Shown one piece after another: positions 58,181 through 64,000 of a stretch of 64,000 bases of DNA. Position numbers and translations under genes: made by a program. A model generated the notes under the pieces. It was not told the origin of the DNA, made no database searches, and worked only from the letters and a program-made list of their open reading frames with translations. The stretch is from Escarpia spicata (lineage: Eukaryota > Annelida > Polychaeta > Sabellida > Siboglinidae), in NCBI GenBank assembly GCA_963995525.1, contig OZ023205.1, positions 47,607,748 to 47,671,747 of the forward strand, given 5' to 3'. Positions within the stretch are counted from its first letter, which is position 1. Each line of letters begins with the position of its first letter.

Positions 58181-58599
58181 TGATATTTCTATGGACCCAG
58201 GTATAATACTGGGATGAATACAGTTAGAGGATCGTGATGCATTCTTTGTGAAATTTGTTCAGAATAATAATCCATGTTTGCTTAACATTCGGGTAAAACT
58301 ATTATTTAAATGCTTAATTCTTTGTTACAGGTGGACTGCTGTGCATTACAAACAGCAGGGGATTTAGAATTCTTTGTTTGGAGCAGGTGATGCTGCAGAA
58401 TGGGAATTATGCCGTCCAACAAACAAGTACGTATATATGTACATGCATTGTTACAAGACCAGTGAAATGTGTTGTTAAATATTTATTGAAATGTATTAAT
58501 AATGAACACAATACAACATCATAGTAGCACTAGCAATAAAATATATATAGATAATTTTATCAGCAATCTCATGCCTGATGCCCAAATTATTAACAATCT

Positions 58600-58983
58600 T
58601 CCAGGGAAATTACTTAGTGGACTTACCATACGTCATCTACCATAGACATGCTAAGCAAATTCACATCATTGAACTGACTACCATTTGAACCTAACATCAA
58701 GAAAGATCATGTATTCAAAACTAACAAGTATGTCGCACTAATCCATGATGTAAACAATAACGGAATAAAATCAGAATTAACATGCATTGAAATAGGTTGC
58801 AGAGGCTGTGTATCTGATCCCAACAAATCTAAGACTGACAACCTCCTTAAAATCTCTTGGAATAAAACCACCAACAAAACAACTAATTCAATCGTATGCT
58901 TGTCTAAACTAGCCCTGCTAACACCATTCACCCTTTCTAAATGTAAAGACGAACCACACTGGTTTGACCCAAGACTAATTTAA
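58600..58983 (+). pseudogene. Retroelement-associated ORF fragment
   Basis: Open pieces encode LPYVIYHRHAKQIHIIELTT, then KYVALIHDVNNNGIKSELTC and IEIGCRGCVSD. This resembles the IMELTVPWE ... KY..L ... VEVGCRGF segment often seen near reverse transcriptases in invertebrate genomes. Recognition is from memory and the assignment weak. Lies in intron 2 of the ballast-like gene. Confidence 0.35.
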
Positions 58984-59835
58984 ATAAGATGACCATCACC
59001 CTAATATGACAATTACAAAATAAAATTCCCCTCAACAGCAAGTAATCCTACATAAATGTGTTCATTTTCAATATGACTTACTTTAACCGTTAGTCATTAT
59101 TTACCTTAGCCGGCTACAATATACTACTATACATAGTTATTTACTGTATTCACACATGTACTTGGGTTATCGTTTCACACTTTATTGTATTCTACTGTAT
59201 GAATAAAGTGATACTCTCTCACTACAGAACACATTATAATGGTTCCACTTAAGTTATCATAATGTACAGATACAATGTTTGTTGCACCGTCATAATTTGT
59301 TCTATAGTGCAAAATTATCAATATTTGCCTTATTCCAGATGAACACATGTTTAAAGGTAAACAATTTATATAACGGAATGGTGTCGTTATAGAACCAATT
59401 TTTATATGTCATTTATTTACAATGTCAGATGTTTGTTTGAGCCTAATTTATTTCAGGTCTCTCAGGTGGGCTGCATACAGACAGTTTACCTGGTGGATCC
59501 ATGGCAAGCTGGGATGAATGGTACAGAGAGTTCTACCAGCATGCGCCAGCCATGGAATAAGATCAAGGTTCCCTGCCCCCGATGGGGGACAACAAGAGGG
59601 ATACCACGCTGGACTTGAAAACTAAACTAGACAATGTACATGTGACCTATGAAGGTGTAGGTTGATGGTGGCAGTATTTACTGTTTCTTTACAAATTGAC
59701 TGACTCTTGCTGCCAGCAGATCCTCCTTCTCTGGTTTTGGGACATCTGCCCCAGTGACTGTGATCGCATGCAGTGTGATATTTCTTTATAAACACATCTG
59801 TCACTGGATCCGTGAGCATTTGTAGGTGGGTTCAC

Positions 59836-61149
59836 CTGCTGTGGTCTGTTATGCAGCACCCATTGCTTGCGTCTTTTGGACCACATGACACCAATCTCAA
59901 CAGGTTTGTCTGGGCTGGGACGTGGTGGGTAGTTCCACGCCAGAGCAGACAGCATCAATCTAGCTTTCATTCCTACAGTGAAGAATAGTGCATGCAGTAT
60001 TCTAATGAAATGTCTGCAAACAACTGGTGTAACACACCAGTCTATATGTTGTTAGTAAGCTGCTGTTGTTTACCTTATGACTGTAGCATTCAGTGAACTT
60101 TAAAGTGCTTTTCCTGTGTAAAGTGTTGGTTGTTTTTAGTAACAATACAATGGCCAATCATGGTAATCATACTGGTACATTAGTGAACCGATACTGATCC
60201 TTACAAATAAGGCATTTCATCATCACATTCCTTCACATAATTTATTATAACTTGTTTTTTCTTCTTAATTTCTGTATCTACTGTATATACAGTCACTGTA
60301 TTTTGATATCTCGTTTTGATTTTATTTCTTTAATAAAATTGGTGATAATGACACAAGTGCTCTTATTTATTTCATTACAGACAATTGCATTCTGGAATGT
60401 AATTATTACACGGAGATGTAATTTATTACAATCAAGTAACTGTACTCATAAATGTACACAGCAACTGATTGCAAGGAATAGGTAGGGTGATACAGAATGG
60501 GCACTATCCATCTGTGGAGAATTCGCCCCCTCACATCTGAGTAACTAAACTACTGAAAAGTTGGTCATCAGGAATTTTGACTATGTAACATTTTTGGTCC
60601 CATACATAAGTCGGTGGTCCACATATTAACATATAACATGTAAACAGCATTTACATTATCAGTTTTGCAAATCTGAATAAACACATTTACTGATCAGGTA
60701 GTAGTCATGCTGGCTGGTACTTTTGAGTAGCCATCCTGAAAAAAACGAGTTGGATGCCTATGAAATGCAGTAATTTCGAAACCTTATTATAATGTTAGTT
60801 ATGCATAGGAGCTGATTTAGTGTATTTGGGATTCAAGTTGGTGACTGGAATTCACCTTACAACATTAATCACTACTTGGGTCGTGGTCCCTACTCATCAT
60901 CTACTGATTGCAAATCTAAGGGTTACTTGTTGCTTTGGACATGCCTCAGGTATAACATGAATACATATCAAGTTTGGTACTTACTCCAGCAACTGTGCGT
61001 CACCGTTGCATGTTGCACAACACCACCGCAGATGGTTTGATACATTCTGTATCCAATGAAGGAGGTCCTCGCATCCCTTGCCTCGGACCTTCGCAGTAAA
61101 CTTGCGGTTGATGCCTTTCCCCATGTGCCACATCATGTTGGTGATCGAG
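59836..61149 (-). CDS. Two exons of an uncharacterised repetitive-family protein
   Basis: Minus-strand exon 60985-61149 has acceptor TTGCATTTCAG and donor GTAAGT and encodes NMMWHMGKGINRKFTAK and VSNHLRWCCATCNGDAQLL. Minus-strand exon 59836-59972 has acceptor TTCACTGTAG and donor CAG|GTGAAC and encodes MKARLMLSALAWNYPPRP ... SKRRKQWVLHNRPQQ. Both resemble parts of one large uncharacterised protein family in fishes and invertebrates (NH-x-W-C...GD block and RL-x-LAAL-x-HN block), probably transposon-linked. The middle of the family (about 1 kb here) is not identified. Convergent with the ballast-like gene. Confidence 0.4.
59973..60984. other. Intron-like stretch, no feature recognised
   Basis: AT-rich, no exon or repeat that I can support. 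One forward 77-codon frame (60252-60485) is hydrophobic low-complexity and not convincing. Confidence 0.3.
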
Positions 61150-61403
61150 CTGAAATGCAAATTACAATTATTTATATTTTTGATCCAAATTCAAGATATT
61201 TTCACAACAGCTGTTACCTGTTTTTGCTATTAGTGTGCAAAAAACAAGTTAGTGAAGATGTGTGCACATGGTATGTTATTAAACAATAATAATACAATAA
61301 TAAACAATAATACAATATATCAACAATATATGATTATTGAGTGATGCCAGTATTTTTATAATACAAACATGGTGTATTTGGTGAGCTCATTGATAACTAT
61401 ATT

Positions 61404-61625
61404 TGGATCACATAATTACTCCCAGAGATATCCTTTCAAACGCAGAATTTAGATGTTTTTTTTTTGAAAATGGTCATCAAATGTGGCATAATGGATAAAA
61501 ATTACTTGATATTGACACCATTATTCCATGGATAAGAGTGGTTTAAAGGTATGTAATTGTTGTAAAATGATATCTATTCACAGTAATATCTAATGCAATA
61601 TGAATGCAGAACGTATTTACAAGTT
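61404..61625 (-). mobile_element. MITE copy D, other end
   Basis: Diverged match to the second half of copy C (CCAGAGATATCC, GCATAATGGAT, GGTATGTAATTGT). Same orientation as 57985-58180. Confidence 0.55.
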
Positions 61626-61639
61626 TTTGCTCATTTAAC

Positions 61640-62176
61640 ACAAAATACAGTAAGTTAGTGTTAATACGTTACTGTAATATCGCTCACGCGACTTGATTGC
61701 CGTTAACTTTTGCTATTCGGCTATCTTCTAAAGACTAAAGTCTAAACTCTATGGTGCAATGTAGGGGTAGTACATTCTGGTACTGTTGTAGCTTGCCTCC
61801 AGCATATCTTGCATCTCAAATGTCAACAGATTATACATACATAGTAATGTTATTTAATTTGTTTATGCGTTTGGCAGTTCTGCAGATGTATTAGTGAATT
61901 TGACTGTTCTGCAGTTTAGCTGCTCTACCATGATATTATTGTAACAGCTCAGTGCAGTTGCACTTTGAGAATGAGTTGAACTTTTATGTTGATTAAAGCC
62001 TACAACTAGGCCTAACGACTTTGTGTTATTACATCAATTTAATCAACATAAAAGTTGCTCAAATAATATGTACTTGGGCAACTCCAATCGTGGACTCGCT
62101 GGCCTTTGGCAATCATTCTACTGAGCGATAATCGGGCGACTACTTCGGCCCATTGCTATTGCGGTTCACTGCTACT
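61640..62176 (+). other. Leader of the Ty3/gypsy element, possible 5' LTR
   Basis: Non-coding stretch upstream of gag. It contains an inverted pair (TTTTATGTTGATTAAA at 61983-61998 and TTTAATCAACATAAAA at 62039-62054) that can form a hairpin. LTR borders and primer binding site cannot be fixed because the 3' LTR lies outside the window. Confidence 0.35.
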
Positions 62177-64000
62177 ATGGATAGGCTACTCAAACCAGAA
62201 CGTCTTGATACTGATCCAAACTCATCAGCAGCATCTAAAGAGTGGACGCACTGGTTGAAAACATTCCAAAACTTGTTGTATGTTCTTCCTGCCGAAGGAC
62301 TGGATAAACTTTGCGTGTTAACTAACTACGTTACGCCGAAGATCTATGAGAGCATCGCGGAATGTGCCACCTACGAAAACGCTATTGATACTTTGGAAGC
62401 TTTGTACATAAAACCTACGAATTAGATTTTCGCTCGCCACCTCTTGGCTACACGTCGCCAACAAGCCGGTGAAACTTTAGACGAATATCTACAGGCTCTA
62501 AAAACGTTAAGCAAAAACTGTAACTTCAAAAGTGTTACTGCTGCTCTACACCGAGAGGAATCCATCAGAGACGCATTCATCAGCGGTCTACAATCATCAT
62601 TGATCCGTCAACGCCTCTTGGAAAATAAGACGTTAGACTTAGCGGCCATGTTTGATCAGGCTAGGTCATTAGACTTGTCGCAGAAGAATTCGGAGCTGTA
62701 CTGTGCTCCACCTGTACCCTCATTCAGTGCCGCTGCCGGTGAACAAAAATCTGCTGTTGAGGAGGATTCAACTGATCGTTCTTTTGCGTCTGCCGCTGCT
62801 AACAATAAATGTTTCTTCTGTGGTAATGCTAGACATCCACGCGCAAAATGTCCTGCACGCGAAGCCATATGCAATAAATGTCAAAAGAAGGGACATTTCG
62901 CGAAAGTGTGTCGCTCGGAACCTGTTTCCAAGGTTGCATCAACTTGGATGAATCCGGCTAACACTAAATGTTTCTGCTGTGGTAATGCTAGACATCCACG
63001 CGCAAAATGTCCTGCACGCGAAGCCATATGCAATAAATGTCAAAAGAAGGGACATTTCGCGAAAGTGTGTCGCTCGGAACCTGTTTCCAAGGTTGCATCA
63101 ACTGGGATGAATCCGGCTAACAATAAATGTTTCTGCTGTGGTAATGCTAGACATCCACGCGCAAAATGTCCTGCACGCGAAGCCATATGCAATAAATGTC
63201 AAAAGAAGGGACATTTCGCGAAAGTGTGTCGCTCGGAACCTGTTTCCAAGGTTGCATCAACTGGGATGAATCCGCTGAATCGTCCAACTATTGCATCTGT
63301 GACGTCTGTAACTGGCCCATCAGCGCTATCTAAAGCAATGTGCAAGATTGGCTTATACGGGCTAGAAGTTGAAGGCCTGGTTGACAGTGGTAGTACTGAG
63401 AGCTTCATTCATCCAAAGCTTATCAGACAAAAGTCTATAACGACTTACCCTTCGAACAATGTTGTTTCCATGGCTTCGGCGTCTCTTTCAGCTAAAGCGC
63501 TTGGGTTTTGTGAAGTTGACCTAACATTAAAGGGACGTGACTACAAAAACGTTCGATTGTACATACTTCCCGAGTTATGCGTAGACGTTATCCTCGGGTC
63601 AGACTTTCAGCAGCAGCATGAGAGTGTCACATTGAAATACGGGGGAGATCAGCCACCCCTGACGCTTTGCGGACAAACCACTTTGTGCGTTGATCCTCCA
63701 GAACTTTTCGCTAATCTGTCAGCTGATTGTCTTCCCATTGCTTCAAAATCGCGTCGCTACAGCTTTGACGATCGTAAGTTCATTGAAAAAGAAACTCAGC
63801 GACTATTATGTGAAGGGATTATAGAACCCAGTAATTCCCCCTGGCGTGCGCAAATTGTTGTCACAAAGGACGAAAATCATAAGAAGCGTCTCGCGATTGA
63901 TTACTCTCAGACGGTCAACAGGTTCACGCTACTCGATGGGTACCCTCTCCCTCGCATCGATGAGACGGTCAACAAAATAACTCAGTACCGTGTGTTCAGC
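62153..64000 (+). CDS. Ty3/gypsy retrotransposon gag-pol (5' part), running off the right edge
   Basis: One frame spans 62153 or 62177 (ATG) to the window end, interrupted only by a TAG at 62423-62425 in gag. Order: gag (WTHWLKTFQNLL, then FARHLLATRRQQAGETLDEY), three tandem 53-residue units each with two CCHC knuckles (62801-63277), aspartic protease with DSGSTESF (Asp at 63383-63385) and a VILGSDF block, then the N-terminal part of reverse transcriptase (EGIIEPSNSPWRAQIVV, RLAIDYSQTVN, YPLPRIDETVN). This is the standard Ty3/gypsy layout. Polymerase core, RNase H and integrase lie beyond 64000. Apart from the TAG it appears young. Confidence 0.88.
62801..63277 (+). repeat. Three tandem 159-bp units encoding CCHC zinc knuckles
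   Basis: Cys codons of the first knuckle start at 62810, 62969 and 63128, an exact 159-bp (53-codon) period. Each unit has CxxCxxxxHxxxxC twice. Units differ by a handful of bases (for example TTC/TGC in the first knuckle), so the duplication is recent. Confidence 0.95.

Larger units (their letters stand above)
57334..59625 (+). pseudogene. P2X7-ballast-like (P2RX7 intracellular domain) gene, three exons, interrupted
   Basis: Exon 1 (57334-57565) has CIPC and DWCRCGKC, the zinc-type cysteine cluster of this domain. Exon 2 (58331-58430) encodes LLCITNSRGFRILCLEQVML, the CIT...GF...VCL block. Exon 3 (59466-59625) encodes WAAYRQFTWWIHGKLG, then a TGA at 59515-59517, then in the same frame VQRVLPACASHGIRSRFP and DGGQQEGYHAGLEN before TAA. 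Splice phases match (1, 2). The family matches the cytoplasmic ballast of vertebrate P2X7, known to bind zinc and guanine nucleotide, and occurs as a stand-alone domain in many invertebrates. There are no channel segments here. The VCCQEA cysteine pair is readable only in another frame (57507-57536), so exon 1 probably has compensating frameshifts. Most likely a recently damaged copy. Confidence 0.65.

Overview
The window looks like nuclear DNA of an invertebrate metazoan. Small exons with GT/AG borders sit in long AT-rich introns. Microsatellites, minisatellites and decayed mobile elements (LINE, Penelope-like, tRNA-derived SINE, hAT, pogo, a TTAA-flanked MITE, Ty3/gypsy) fill most of the rest. 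The repeat set and the P2X7-ballast-type gene would suit a marine invertebrate (hemichordate, cephalochordate or mollusc grade). I cannot name the species, and taxonomy is inference.

Two tandem same-strand genes of the FGD type (proline-rich N-terminus, RhoGEF/DH, PH1, FYVE, PH2; CDC42-type guanine nucleotide exchange factors) dominate the first 52 kb. Gene 1 enters from the left edge and ends at 33648. I can place 20 exons with consistent intron phases (993 codons visible): N-terminal exons to 7546, DH 8305-18102, PH1 19352-25220, FYVE 25918-27630, PH2 28567-33648. Gene 2 runs 39778-52118 in 15 exons (719 codons). Nine consecutive exons in the two genes have the same order, phases and lengths (114, 146, 157, 88, 51, 59, 153/150, 81, 102 bp), so they are tandem duplicates. 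Gene 2 stops right after PH1, so it lacks FYVE and PH2. Gene 1 carries a TTAA-flanked MITE inside a coding exon. Removing it on paper rejoins the reading frame exactly.

Between the genes (33.6-39.8 kb) lie a second MITE copy, a perfect 2 x 915 bp tandem duplication and a 0.45 kb MITE flanked by direct repeats. Gene 1 introns hold a reverse LINE (5.48-6.86 kb), several minisatellites, a Penelope-like element with a dead GIY-YIG domain (22-22.9 kb) and a roughly 22-unit minisatellite (29.4-31.1 kb). Gene 2 introns hold a degenerate satellite, a LINE fragment, about 270 bp of GT repeat and a hAT element with a perfect 8-bp target duplication.

From 53 kb rightward the region is mobile-element rich. 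It has a decayed reverse-strand pogo/Jerky-like transposase (53.85-55.6 kb) and a duplicated 194-bp promoter-like module (55.7 and 56.9 kb). A three-exon P2X7-ballast-like gene (57334-59625) has an in-frame TGA, and two reverse exons of an uncharacterised repetitive protein family converge on it. Last comes the 5' part of a Ty3/gypsy element (gag, six zinc knuckles, protease, start of reverse transcriptase) running off the right edge.
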